The notes below the pieces were generated by a model that was not told the DNA's origin, searched no databases, and saw only the letters and a list, made by a program, of their open reading frames with translations. Shown piece by piece: positions 38,566 through 46,684 of a stretch of 64,000 nt of DNA. This DNA is from a virus. The stretch's first letter is position 1. Each line of letters begins with the position of its first letter. The DNA lies in the IMG/VR virus record IMGVR_UViG_3300025652_000043, positions 1 to 64,000 of that record. One strand, written 5' to 3'. Both the position numbers and the translations under genes were made by a program.

Positions 38566-38993
38566 AAATCTGCTAGTTTTAAAAGTTCTTTAAAATCATT
38601 TAAAGTCATACTGACTATTTCATCAAATTCATTTCTTTTTCTTCCTCTACCAGTATCCTTTTTATGAATTAGAATATTCATATTCTTTAATTCAGGATAA
38701 TGTGATGGAAAATTCTTCTTTACTTCTTCTTTAATTTTAGCCAACTCTTTGCTAACTATAAGACCTCTCTGTTTTCCAGCTTTAATCTGAATATTAAATG
38801 GTTCAGTAAAACATAAATCTATGCCTGAATCATCATGCAGCCTACTAGCTGCTCTTGAGGTTTTACATTTTTCAAATGCTGGTCCTAGTGCCCGAAACAA
38901 AGCAGCATAGTGCCTTTCAGCATCATGCCCCTTTGTTCTATTCCTACTGCCTTGTGATCTAACTTTTCTCACAGGCTTATTCTCTTCTGCCAT
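38553..38993 (-). CDS. Small PD-(D/E)XK nuclease (Holliday-junction resolvase-like)
   Basis: The 146-aa protein has E26 in GHDAERHYAAL, GIDL (D59) and the core FNIQIKAGK (Q69, K71), the E...D...(Q/E)xK arrangement of small PD-(D/E)XK enzymes such as VRR-NUC or archaeal resolvases. It is very basic at the N-terminus (RKVRSQGSRNRTKGHD), which suits DNA binding. A role in resolving branched replication intermediates is likely but not proven by sequence. It starts 1 bp after the stop of the 221-aa gene. Confidence 0.7.
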   Translation of the reverse strand: MAEENKPVRKVRSQGSRNRTKGHDAERHYAALFRALGPAFEKCKTSRAASRLHDDSGIDLCFTEPFNIQIKAGKQRGLIVSKELAKIKEEVKKNFPSHYPELKNMNILIHKKDTGRGRKRNEFDEIVSMTLNDFKELLKLADLCID

Positions 38994-39659
38994 TTATATT
39001 GCCTTATTAAAAGCAAATAAATACTCTTTCATTTCTGTAATAGACTTAAATTTAAGCCTTTTCAAGTTACTCTTAAAGCACCTATTCACTATATTATTAG
39101 TAATAATAACATCTACACCTTTATTAGAGTGAGGTAAAATTATCTCTCTATAAAATTTATTGTAAATGGTTTTGTATTGTGCAGAGGTACAAAATTTATT
39201 TGACACAAGAATTGCAAATTTAGAATAGTCTAAGGGTCTACCTTCCCTATCTTCTTCATGCATTTGCTTTGTATATTCAGTCTTAACAACAACAGAAAAT
39301 AATATTTCTATATCTTCTTCAATTTTTCTAAAAAGAATACCTTTCATTGCAAACAATGGCTCTTCCATTGATTTAGTTTTGAAAGCATTAGGAACAGAAT
39401 TTAAGTCTAAAAATTTATAAAGTAATTTATAACCTTTAGCTACATTCTGTCCAGGAAGATAGTTTGGAACTCCATAATGAATTATTTTACCACTGTAGAT
39501 ACCCATATTTATAGTGGATGCCGTAATAGGTATATATTCATTATCAGAGGAAATTCCAACAGCATTGCTATAAAACTCCACTGCTTCTCCTGCTCTTTCT
39601 TGTCTTTTTTTTAAATTAGAAAAATATTTGTCTCTTTTTAATGTTATTAAGTCTATCAT
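38994..39659 (-). CDS. Unknown protein coupled to the E1-like enzyme
   Basis: This 221-aa protein starts inside the stop codon of the E1-like gene (ATGA). No family is recognised. It has a charged helical N-terminus (LKRDKYFSNLKKRQERAGEAVEFY), then beta-rich sequence (YIPITASTINMGIYSGKIIHYG; ILFSVVVKTEY) and a basic C-terminal region. Its strict coupling suggests it belongs to the ubiquitin-like system, as a substrate, adaptor or E3-like factor. That role is inferred from position alone. Confidence 0.55.
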   Translation of the reverse strand: MIDLITLKRDKYFSNLKKRQERAGEAVEFYSNAVGISSDNEYIPITASTINMGIYSGKIIHYGVPNYLPGQNVAKGYKLLYKFLDLNSVPNAFKTKSMEEPLFAMKGILFRKIEEDIEILFSVVVKTEYTKQMHEEDREGRPLDYSKFAILVSNKFCTSAQYKTIYNKFYREIILPHSNKGVDVIITNNIVNRCFKSNLKRLKFKSITEMKEYLFAFNKAI

Positions 39660-40330
39660 GATGTCAAATTTATTGGTATAAAATACTCATGATAAAATGG
39701 AACTTGTCTTACTACACTACCTACTTTAATATTAGTCATATGATTGGTAAAAAATCCAACCATTAGACTAGCTATCATAGTAGCTGAGTGAGAAGTCTGT
39801 TTCATAGTACAATTTTCTTCTTCTACCTCTGAATCATCAAATAAATGTTCATCAAAATATTCTCTAGCATTAGTAGGAGTGACACAAAAAATCTGCATTT
39901 GCTCCATTAATAGTCTACCGTCTATTAATATTGCATTAGGATTTTCACTGTTATCTCTCCACCATACCTCAAACATTTCTTTTCTAGCTTTCATATTATC
40001 AAAAGCTGCAAACATGTATTCATGTCCCATTGACTCTAAAGTGAATGGTTCATTAAATATTGTGATATAGCTGTCAGAGTACTCTAACACAATATTTTTC
40101 AAAGCCTCAACTTTGTCTAGTCCTATATGTTTTTTTCCAAATAATTGTCCACCTAAATTGTGCTGTTCAATTATATCAAAATCATATACAACAGGACTAA
40201 ACCCTGCTCTGGCTAATAAGAAAGTTAACCAACTTCCTATTCCTCCTGCACCACCAATTAAGGTATTAATTTCCTCTTCAGGAAACCATGGTGCATCTTT
40301 AAATCTACTTCTTATTTCTGTCTTATTCAT
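39656..40330 (-). CDS. ThiF/E1-like ubiquitin-activating enzyme
   Basis: The 224-aa protein is a compact E1-type adenylating enzyme. It shows the nucleotide-binding loop LIGGAGGIGSWL (24-35), acidic residues D50 and D52 ending strand 2, the NLGGQLF motif (N58, Q62, equivalent to NxxRQ), K73, the Mg-binding D111 in AAFDNMKARK and a candidate catalytic Cys in EENCTMKQTSHSATMIASLMV (C174). It lacks the CxxC zinc pairs of MoeB/ThiF. It should adenylate the C-terminus of a ubiquitin-like protein and pass it to a Cys. It overlaps the JAB gene by 8 bases and the 221-aa gene by 4. Confidence 0.85.
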   Translation of the reverse strand: MNKTEIRSRFKDAPWFPEEEINTLIGGAGGIGSWLTFLLARAGFSPVVYDFDIIEQHNLGGQLFGKKHIGLDKVEALKNIVLEYSDSYITIFNEPFTLESMGHEYMFAAFDNMKARKEMFEVWWRDNSENPNAILIDGRLLMEQMQIFCVTPTNAREYFDEHLFDDSEVEEENCTMKQTSHSATMIASLMVGFFTNHMTNIKVGSVVRQVPFYHEYFIPINLTS

Positions 40331-41498
40331 GTACTGCTAATTTTGTAAGCATTGCTTCTAAAGACATTTTAAGTGGTGCACATATTGGATACACACCCTC
40401 AAAATCCTCTAATATTGCCATTACTCCTATTGTTGTATCAATAAAAACTTCTGTGTTAATCTCTCCAAATACATCCCAAAACTTTTCAAATAGTGCTGGA
40501 TACATTATTAGAACTTTATTAATATATTCTTCTGAATGTACCATGCCTAAAGTATTTTCAAGTGTATCCTCTAAATCTTCTCTATCATTTATAGGAAGAT
40601 TACCTAGATTTATTACATTTTGTAAAAAACTTTCCATTCTTTTTTCTTTAATTTGTACATCAGGTGTCATGGAAAAAGAGTTGTTCCACATATCAGCATC
40701 TAAATCTTCCATTTCTTTATCCATCATAGCATCATTAGATCTAAACCCATTAAAATTACCTGGACTTACATAAGGATTTACTTTTGAAAATGGATTTAAA
40801 AGCTTTTGACTTTCAAATTGTTTTACATTTTTTTTAAAAACTTTTTGCTTTAAATTAGAAGCATTAATAATCTCTAAAGTTCTATCAGCAAAATCTTTAG
40901 GAACTTTAACAAATGTCTTAGGTTCACTAATTTTACAATCAAAATGAAACATAACTTGTCTTTCTTTTTTCAAAGTTAAATCCCATGGTTGTCCTGCTTC
41001 ATCTTTACATTCATAAGCTTTTATAGTACCTCTAAAAGCAACTTTTGCTACTTTCTCTCCTCTATTATTCACTACTAATGATAGATAATAATTGTGAAAT
41101 TCAGTATTATCATCTAATTCATCCATATCAGTTCCAGAAAAATAACTTTTCATATTATGATGGGAGTGAATCATTCCAATTTTCCAAGCTAAAGTTTCAG
41201 GATTATCCATTCTATATGAAATAAAATTTTCTCCTAATTCATATCCTGTTGCACCTGTAGTACCTTTATCCATAGGGTATACATCTTGTACAACAAGTTT
41301 CATCTTACTAAAATTGGTTATACTACCCTCTACAGTATAAAATAAAACTCCTGACCATTCTACTTTATTAATTTTCTGGCATAAATAGTCTATTTTTTCT
41401 TGTACTTTCTTTGGTATTTTCAATGGTATCAAGTTGTTCAATAATATATCTTCTAATTCTACTTTTTTGAATTTTTGATTCAATTCTTTTTGTGACAT
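40323..41498 (-). CDS. JAMM/JAB-domain metallopeptidase (deubiquitinase-like)
   Basis: The 391-aa protein carries a perfect JAMM motif: E48 (VEWSGVLFY) and HSHHNMKSYFSGTD, i.e. HxH(7x)SxxD at 111-124 (H111, H113, S121, D124), which binds zinc. JAMM enzymes cleave isopeptide or peptide bonds after ubiquitin-like tails. After the catalytic domain (about 25-185) comes a long helical extension with a Pro/Asn-rich linker (NPYVSPGNFNGFRS) and an acidic segment. The start at 41498 gives a 131-base overlap with the E2-like gene in another frame; the next Met (66) would remove part of the fold. It may mature or remove the ubiquitin-like protein. Confidence 0.88.
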   Translation of the reverse strand: MSQKELNQKFKKVELEDILLNNLIPLKIPKKVQEKIDYLCQKINKVEWSGVLFYTVEGSITNFSKMKLVVQDVYPMDKGTTGATGYELGENFISYRMDNPETLAWKIGMIHSHHNMKSYFSGTDMDELDDNTEFHNYYLSLVVNNRGEKVAKVAFRGTIKAYECKDEAGQPWDLTLKKERQVMFHFDCKISEPKTFVKVPKDFADRTLEIINASNLKQKVFKKNVKQFESQKLLNPFSKVNPYVSPGNFNGFRSNDAMMDKEMEDLDADMWNNSFSMTPDVQIKEKRMESFLQNVINLGNLPINDREDLEDTLENTLGMVHSEEYINKVLIMYPALFEKFWDVFGEINTEVFIDTTIGVMAILEDFEGVYPICAPLKMSLEAMLTKLAVHE

Positions 41499-42540
41499 AA
41501 TCTTTTATTGTTTTAGTTATGAAGAAAGGTTTAACTGTTTCTTCATTTGGAATTACTTTAAATTTTTTTATTTCTCCTTTAAATATGAAATCAAAATTTC
41601 TATATTCTTCTTCTTCAGACATGTAATAAGAAAGGTCTTTAGGTATATTTCTATAAGTATAGTAATTACCTTTACTGTCTTTTTGTGCAATATGATCAGG
41701 TGGATAATCACCATTATGGTCATATATTTTAAGATACTCTTCAAAAGCAGTATCTTGAGCTATTTTAACATTATCTCTTGTGATTATAAAGTTAATATTA
41801 GATGTTCCTTTCTTTTCAATAAGGTCTATATAATATTTTCTTATATGTTGTGGAGAAACATTTCTACATTCTCCTCCACCTATTACATTAGCAATTTTTA
41901 TATGTGGTGTACCTTCTAAAGATTCCCAATTTAAATACTCTTCTAATTGCATTAGAAATAATTTAAATATGTCTGGTTTAAAACCAGAAGACAACATTGT
42001 TAATACTTGTCTAATTTCACTTGTACCTAAACAAAATGAATTAAATGTTAATCCACTCTTACCTTCTAAAGGAAAGTAACTTTTATAGTTTCTTGATGGT
42101 AAATGGCTGTGCTGATAAGAAGAAAATATTTCTCCTTCTGTAGCTGTCATTCTTTTACCTTGAAAACTATGAAAAGTAAATCCGTTATTATGACTATAAG
42201 GTAAAAGCTTAATATATAAATCAACAATTTTATGTCTCATTCCAGGAGAATTAGTAATATTAATCTCAGGAAAATATAAAATAAAATCTAAAGTAAAATA
42301 CCTTTCTTTGTCAACTATTAAACCCTCATTTGCATTGACTTTTTTATTGTACCTTAACAAGATATCCCATTTTTCAGGATATACAGCATCTAAACAAGAT
42401 GCTATTGAGTCAATTTTCTCATTGACTCCTTTATAATTTAAACTAAGTTTACCATATTTCTCTATGGCTTTAACAGACCTAATCTTTTTCTCAATAGAAG
42501 ACCTGTTAAATGCTTCTATATAAATATCTTTTCTGTTCAT
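41368..42540 (-). CDS. E2-like ubiquitin-conjugating protein (PRTRC-B/Prok-E2-type)
   Basis: The 390-aa protein resembles bacterial E2-like families associated with JAB and E1 genes. Core signs are FILYFPEINITNS followed by HKIVDLYIKL (86-112, the E2 beta-sheet with its YP...I.N..H.I.D pattern), GKRMTATEGEIFSSYQHSHLP (128-148, conserved HSHL) and FNSFCLGTSEI (C170 as candidate catalytic Cys), with a helical region after. The last ~170 residues are an extra domain of unknown role. It would take the activated ubiquitin-like protein from E1. It is preceded by a terminator that separates it from the UBL gene, yet overlaps the JAB gene by 131 bases. The family call rests on pattern recognition. 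Confidence 0.7.
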   Translation of the reverse strand: MNRKDIYIEAFNRSSIEKKIRSVKAIEKYGKLSLNYKGVNEKIDSIASCLDAVYPEKWDILLRYNKKVNANEGLIVDKERYFTLDFILYFPEINITNSPGMRHKIVDLYIKLLPYSHNNGFTFHSFQGKRMTATEGEIFSSYQHSHLPSRNYKSYFPLEGKSGLTFNSFCLGTSEIRQVLTMLSSGFKPDIFKLFLMQLEEYLNWESLEGTPHIKIANVIGGGECRNVSPQHIRKYYIDLIEKKGTSNINFIITRDNVKIAQDTAFEEYLKIYDHNGDYPPDHIAQKDSKGNYYTYRNIPKDLSYYMSEEEEYRNFDFIFKGEIKKFKVIPNEETVKPFFITKTIKDYVTKRIESKIQKSRIRRYIIEQLDTIENTKESTRKNRLFMPEN

Positions 42541-42556
42541 TTTTTTATTTTAAATA

Positions 42557-42587
42557 AAAAGCCAAAGACACTATATCTTTGGCTTTT
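42557..42587 (-). terminator. Intrinsic terminator between UBL and E2-like genes
   Basis: AAAAGCCAAAGA pairs perfectly with TCTTTGGCTTTT (12 bp, 7-base loop), followed by a T-rich run on the - strand. It should limit transcription from the UBL gene into the E2-like gene, making UBL more abundant than its enzymes. Confidence 0.8.
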
Positions 42588-42604
42588 ATGAGTTATAAAT
42601 ATTT

Positions 42605-43585
42605 CTATCTAACATCATTAAATTGACTTCTCATGTCTTGCAACTTTTGATTCAATTCATTTTGTTTTTTCTCTTCAGCTTCAGCTTTTTTTCTTTCTTC
42701 TTTTTCAGCTTTAGCTTTTAATTCAGCCTCCTCTTTAGCTAAAGCTTCTTTTAAAGCTATTGCAGCTTTTTCTTTAATCTTTTTAGCTTTCTTAGCTTCT
42801 TTTGCTAACTGTTTGGTCCAAATTTTAGTAGCCTTATTAAGCTTTTTTTCTAGTCTTTTAGTAATAGCTTCTATATCTTCATGTAAGTCTTCATCTAACT
42901 CACTAAAATTAACTACTCTAAGTAAAGAAATTGCATCAACTAAAGAGTCTAAACTAATATGAGAATTATCTTTAAAATGAGCTAAATTAACCTCCTTCTC
43001 TTCAGTTGTAGAAATTTTTTGAGCATTTTCCTTTACAGACTTAACAATATTAACAACTTTTTGAGCTTTTTCAATAATATTATTAATCCTAGTTTCTTCA
43101 ATATCATCTTTTTTAGGCTTTTCAGCTTTCACCTTTTTAACAGGTGTTTTCTTTACTTTTGGTGTAACTGATGTCATACCTAAATCTTCTAAAGCTGGTA
43201 TTGTACCAGTATAGTTGCTTAATAATGCTCTTAAGATTTCTGTACCTTTAATGGTGTAATTTTTACCACCTCCATTAAAGTAGTCTTTAGCAGTTCCATC
43301 ACCAGCCACAAGCTCTTTAATTGTAGCCCTAAGTTGCTTATAACTATAAGCTGATACATCTGCACCAGCTTTAGTTTTTTTGTTCATTAGAAATAAGGTA
43401 AAACCTTCAGTAGGTAATACAGCTCCATCAGCTTCTAATGTTAACTTATTCTCTCCAATAACAGCTTTCATCTTGTTATAAGAAACATTATTTGCATCTA
43501 AATCATTTTGTAACTCACCCCAATTTTTGGCATCAGTGGTCACTTCTTTTTCACCCATTTGGGTGGAGAAAACTTTTACTATCAT
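42605..43585 (-). CDS. Ubiquitin-like beta-grasp protein with long charged C-terminal extension
   Basis: The first ~75 residues fit a beta-grasp/MoaD-ThiS-like fold: MIVKVFSTQMGEKEV (strands 1-2), a helix, then a Gly/Leu-rich middle, and FTLFLMNKKTKAG (final strand). There is no GG at the real C-terminus. Instead a helical domain follows, with GGG at 105-107, then a Lys/Glu-rich coiled coil (about 145-326) ending in FNDVR. The genetic link to JAB, E1 and E2-like genes is the strongest reason for the call. The tail could be removed by the JAB peptidase, or the protein could act as a fixed substrate or adaptor. It lies 21 bp from the primase gene and 17 bp before a terminator. Confidence 0.65.
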   Translation of the reverse strand: MIVKVFSTQMGEKEVTTDAKNWGELQNDLDANNVSYNKMKAVIGENKLTLEADGAVLPTEGFTLFLMNKKTKAGADVSAYSYKQLRATIKELVAGDGTAKDYFNGGGKNYTIKGTEILRALLSNYTGTIPALEDLGMTSVTPKVKKTPVKKVKAEKPKKDDIEETRINNIIEKAQKVVNIVKSVKENAQKISTTEEKEVNLAHFKDNSHISLDSLVDAISLLRVVNFSELDEDLHEDIEAITKRLEKKLNKATKIWTKQLAKEAKKAKKIKEKAAIALKEALAKEEAELKAKAEKEERKKAEAEEKKQNELNQKLQDMRSQFNDVR

Positions 43586-43606
43586 CTATAAAATTTTTGT
43601 TTGTTA

Positions 43607-44665
43607 TTATTTTATTAATTTATTCTCTAACAAGAAGTTTGTTAGAGGTACTTTACCTTTATTTTTTATAAGGTCTGCAGGATCAGAAATTTTATCTCTT
43701 AATAGACTTGTTTTAAGATGAATACCCCTTGATTTTTTAGGGTAAACACTATTAATTTTATCTACTAATTTTTCTGAAGCAATTATTCCTGCTCTATCAT
43801 TATCAAAAAATACTATAATCTCCTTAAATCTCTCTAGGAGTGGATACAATATTTCATCATTTGGGTACATTCCTTCATTTTGAAAAGCTATAACATTTAA
43901 TCCTTGATTTTTAAGAATTCTCCAATCCTTATAAGATTTAGTTATTATTAATTGCTTTCCTTTTAAGGGTAAATTATTTAGTCCCCAAATATCATTTGCA
44001 CAACAATTTGTAGCCCATTTACCTTTTCCTTTTTTATCAGGTGTATATATTTTAACTCTAGGATTAAAATTACCCACTAGATAAGACCTAGTTTGAGGTC
44101 TTATTACTACATGAGACCTTAATCTTTTAGAAAAAACTTTATACCAAATTATAGGGAAGACATTATCTTCTATAAGGTCACTCCTACTAATTTCTAAAGG
44201 AGACCAGAAATCCTTATCTCCAAGAGAGTTAAACATTCTGACTTTAAATGGCATTTCATGTGAGATTTTCTTTTTACTTTTTACTTGAATAATCTCTTTC
44301 TTTTTATTGGCAACATAATCAGAGTCATCATGATGACCTGCTAATAAATTTAGTTTAAAATGGTCATTAACTATTTCTAAAGATTTATAAAAAGATACTT
44401 CAAAATGGTCTTGTACCATATTAAAACAATCTCTATGTTTTCTTTTTTGAATAGGTTCTGCCCAATCTATAAACCAAAAAGTATTTTTATACCATTCAAA
44501 ATAGCAATCAGGTAGGTTATCTTTTCTAAAAGGAGAATGAACATATTGATGTTCTGTAGGCATATAACCTAATATCATTTTAAAAATGTCTTGTTGTGAA
44601 ATTTTAGCTAATATATCCTCTTTAGATATATAAACTCTTGCTTCTCTATAACCATATCCACCCAT
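43607..44665 (-). CDS. DnaG-like primase (Toprim domain)
   Basis: The 352-aa protein has the phage DnaG-like layout. An N-terminal module (YVHSPFRKDNLPDCYFEW...FIDWAEP, about 40-75) corresponds to the region before the catalytic core. The Toprim part contains LIITKSYKDWRIL (in place of the usual acidic motif, as in several phage primases) and VFFDNDRAG (the DxD metal site). It should make RNA primers for the replisome. It has the SSB gene upstream, separated by a terminator, and the UBL gene 21 bp downstream. Confidence 0.85.
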   Translation of the reverse strand: MGGYGYREARVYISKEDILAKISQQDIFKMILGYMPTEHQYVHSPFRKDNLPDCYFEWYKNTFWFIDWAEPIQKRKHRDCFNMVQDHFEVSFYKSLEIVNDHFKLNLLAGHHDDSDYVANKKKEIIQVKSKKKISHEMPFKVRMFNSLGDKDFWSPLEISRSDLIEDNVFPIIWYKVFSKRLRSHVVIRPQTRSYLVGNFNPRVKIYTPDKKGKGKWATNCCANDIWGLNNLPLKGKQLIITKSYKDWRILKNQGLNVIAFQNEGMYPNDEILYPLLERFKEIIVFFDNDRAGIIASEKLVDKINSVYPKKSRGIHLKTSLLRDKISDPADLIKNKGKVPLTNFLLENKLIK

Positions 44666-44694
44666 TATTGTCTTTGCTATTTATGTTAATATAA

Positions 44695-44724
44695 AAAGAG
44701 GTCAAGTATTAACTCAACCTCTTT
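44695..44724 (-). terminator. Intrinsic terminator after the SSB gene
   Basis: AAAGAGGT pairs with ACCTCTTT (8 bp; the loop region can add a few pairs), followed by TTTTTATATT on the - strand. It lies 13 bp after the SSB stop and before the primase start. Confidence 0.7.
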
Positions 44725-44736
44725 CTACTTATTTTA

Positions 44737-45516
44737 TTACCAATCTCCACCATCAGAAGCTGATGCAGAACTTTGCATAGCAGCACCACCTGCTGATTGA
44801 GCTTCTTTTTGCTGATGAGCAAAATTAGATTCCATAAACCATCCATTTCTAGTGAAAGGATGCTTATTTCCATCTGTGTCAACATACCTCAATGCAACTT
44901 CATTTAAAGCTGCTGCTGGGTTTTGTTGTTTCTCCCATTTACCTACAGGAGCAATAGATGCTTGTAACCATCTACCATGCTTCATGTTCTTTGGAAACTC
45001 TAAATAAGTGTTCTTAGCTTCTCCACCAATTTGCCATTGCCATACTCCAAAGCCATCAAGAGGCTTTGTAGCAAAGTCTTCAGGTAAAAGATTAGCTAAA
45101 ATGTCACAAAAGTGTTTGAATCCACTTATTTGTGTTTGCAAAGCAGCTTGAATATCTGCTTTAGGTACAAAACAACCAACAATGTGAGTCAAAATTTGAC
45201 TTAACAATTGTTTCTCTGCTGCAATAGCAGGATGATTAGGGTCAGTAACTTCTACTTGTCCCCCTGTAGCTTCATCTTTCACATAAGCTCTTGTGATAGG
45301 AAACTTTCTGTATCCTCTATCATTTCCATCAATAGTGAACATGATGTCCATTGCTTCTAAATCTGCTCCATCTTTTCCACCATGCATAGTGTGTTGAAAC
45401 TTGGTAAGTCTTACATTACCTGCATTTAAACCAAAGACAAATGAACTCTCTTTAGCTTTATGCTCTGAAAAGCCATACCCTGACTGTGCAGGAGCTTTTG
45501 CGTTTGTATTATCCAT
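44737..45516 (-). CDS. Probable single-stranded DNA-binding protein
   Basis: The 259-aa protein is rich in aromatic residues and beta strands (RLTKFQHTMHGGKDGADLEAMDIMFTI) and ends in a flexible Ala/Ser/Gln-rich tail with an acidic-aromatic tip (SASDGGDW), comparable to the protein-interaction tips of SSBs. Its position among helicase, RecA-like ATPase and primase genes fits the crAss-like SSB. It would coat single strands and recruit replication partners. The strong terminator behind it suggests high expression of this gene alone. Confidence 0.65.
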   Translation of the reverse strand: MDNTNAKAPAQSGYGFSEHKAKESSFVFGLNAGNVRLTKFQHTMHGGKDGADLEAMDIMFTIDGNDRGYRKFPITRAYVKDEATGGQVEVTDPNHPAIAAEKQLLSQILTHIVGCFVPKADIQAALQTQISGFKHFCDILANLLPEDFATKPLDGFGVWQWQIGGEAKNTYLEFPKNMKHGRWLQASIAPVGKWEKQQNPAAALNEVALRYVDTDGNKHPFTRNGWFMESNFAHQQKEAQSAGGAAMQSSASASDGGDW

Positions 45517-45572
45517 AAATTTTATTGAATTTATAAAGTTATAAAATTATTTTTTACCAGTCTAATAGATGA

Positions 45573-45890
45573 TTAAAATTCATCTGAAATTTCTGGATCT
45601 TGAGCTATAAGTTCTGGTATTTCCATTACCTCTTCCATTATTGGTTGTGGGTCTGTAAGCTCTGCTGTTCCAACTTCTTCAGTATCATCTATTAAGACAA
45701 ATCCTGGGGCAGGAGTAGTTTTTCTTCCTTTCAATTTTTCATGAGAAAATAAAGCTTTCATATCTTTTCCTGAAAGCTTGTACTTTGCTTGAATCATTGC
45801 TCTTGTTAGCCCATTTCCTAAATCAGCTAATACTCCACTTACTGTTAACTGCACTGTTGTTGGTGCAGTATTTTCACTTAAATCTGACAT
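45573..45890 (-). CDS. Small acidic protein, replication cluster
   Basis: The 105-aa protein has a short helical N-terminal domain with a possible helix-turn-helix (LADLGNGLTRAMIQAKYKLSGKDMKALF, about 20-47) and a disordered acidic Pro/Glu-rich tail. In form it resembles a small DNA-binding or adaptor protein. It lies between the RecA-like ATPase and SSB genes. No family is recognised. Confidence 0.5.
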   Translation of the reverse strand: MSDLSENTAPTTVQLTVSGVLADLGNGLTRAMIQAKYKLSGKDMKALFSHEKLKGRKTTPAPGFVLIDDTEEVGTAELTDPQPIMEEVMEIPELIAQDPEISDEF

Positions 45891-45920
45891 ATCTGTCTAT
45901 TTTTAATATTAATTAATAAA

Positions 45921-46670
45921 TTATTGTTTTACTACTTCCTTTTTTGTTTCAACTCCATGGTTGTAGTTATGTAGAGCTTTTGCCACTGCACCTAAATCAT
46001 TAAGAATATAAACATCCTCAAACATTCCAACAGGGGACTTTGCAGGGAATTGTCCATCAAAGTTGGTTACAAATGATTTTGTAACTTTCTTTTCTTTATC
46101 ATCCCATTCTTGTTTCCCATAAAGAACTATTGTAAACAGTCCTTCTAAGGTCACTTTACTATCTAGCATTTTACCAATAGTTTTCATTTTATAGCTAGTT
46201 TGAAAACTATTCTCAATCACTTCTGAATGAGTAAGTACAAAGAAGTTTAAATCTTCTCTTCCCATAATTCCAGCATTGATTACATCATAAGCATTTTTGG
46301 CAAGTTTATTAAACTTATCAAAACCTGCTTTTAATGCATTAGCCATAAATTCTTCAGACATTAAATATTGATAATCATCAATAACAATGTTTTGAATATC
46401 AGGTCTATTTGCATTAACAAAGTTTATTACTTTGATAATGTCATAAGGATTAGAACTTCCTAAATAGTTTCCTATTTTAGGTGGTCCTTTACTTATGTCT
46501 ACTGGTGTGTACTTATTTTTCCATCCTCTAAATGGAAGTGGTTTACTCTTTACATTAATTAGAAAAGTCTCTTCAGGCTTTAGACCCATAATACCTAGTT
46601 CAGGTATATGTCCTAAAGATGTGGTTTTTCCAAATCCACTCTCTGTTACTACTGCTACTGCATTTGACAT
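45921..46670 (-). CDS. RecA-like P-loop ATPase (phage nucleotide-binding/Sak4-type)
   Basis: The 249-aa protein has a Walker A loop VTESGFGKTTSL (about 8-19), a Walker B strand NIVIDDYQYLM (about 94-104) and a sensor-like FFVLTHSEV. This is the pattern of the small phage AAA/RecA-like ATPases (AAA_24, Sak4) used in recombination or helicase loading. It is preceded by the DnaB-like helicase (14-bp gap) and followed by a small acidic gene and SSB. Confidence 0.75.
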   Translation of the reverse strand: MSNAVAVVTESGFGKTTSLGHIPELGIMGLKPEETFLINVKSKPLPFRGWKNKYTPVDISKGPPKIGNYLGSSNPYDIIKVINFVNANRPDIQNIVIDDYQYLMSEEFMANALKAGFDKFNKLAKNAYDVINAGIMGREDLNFFVLTHSEVIENSFQTSYKMKTIGKMLDSKVTLEGLFTIVLYGKQEWDDKEKKVTKSFVTNFDGQFPAKSPVGMFEDVYILNDLGAVAKALHNYNHGVETKKEVVKQ

Positions 46671-46684
46671 AAAATTTGTCTCTT

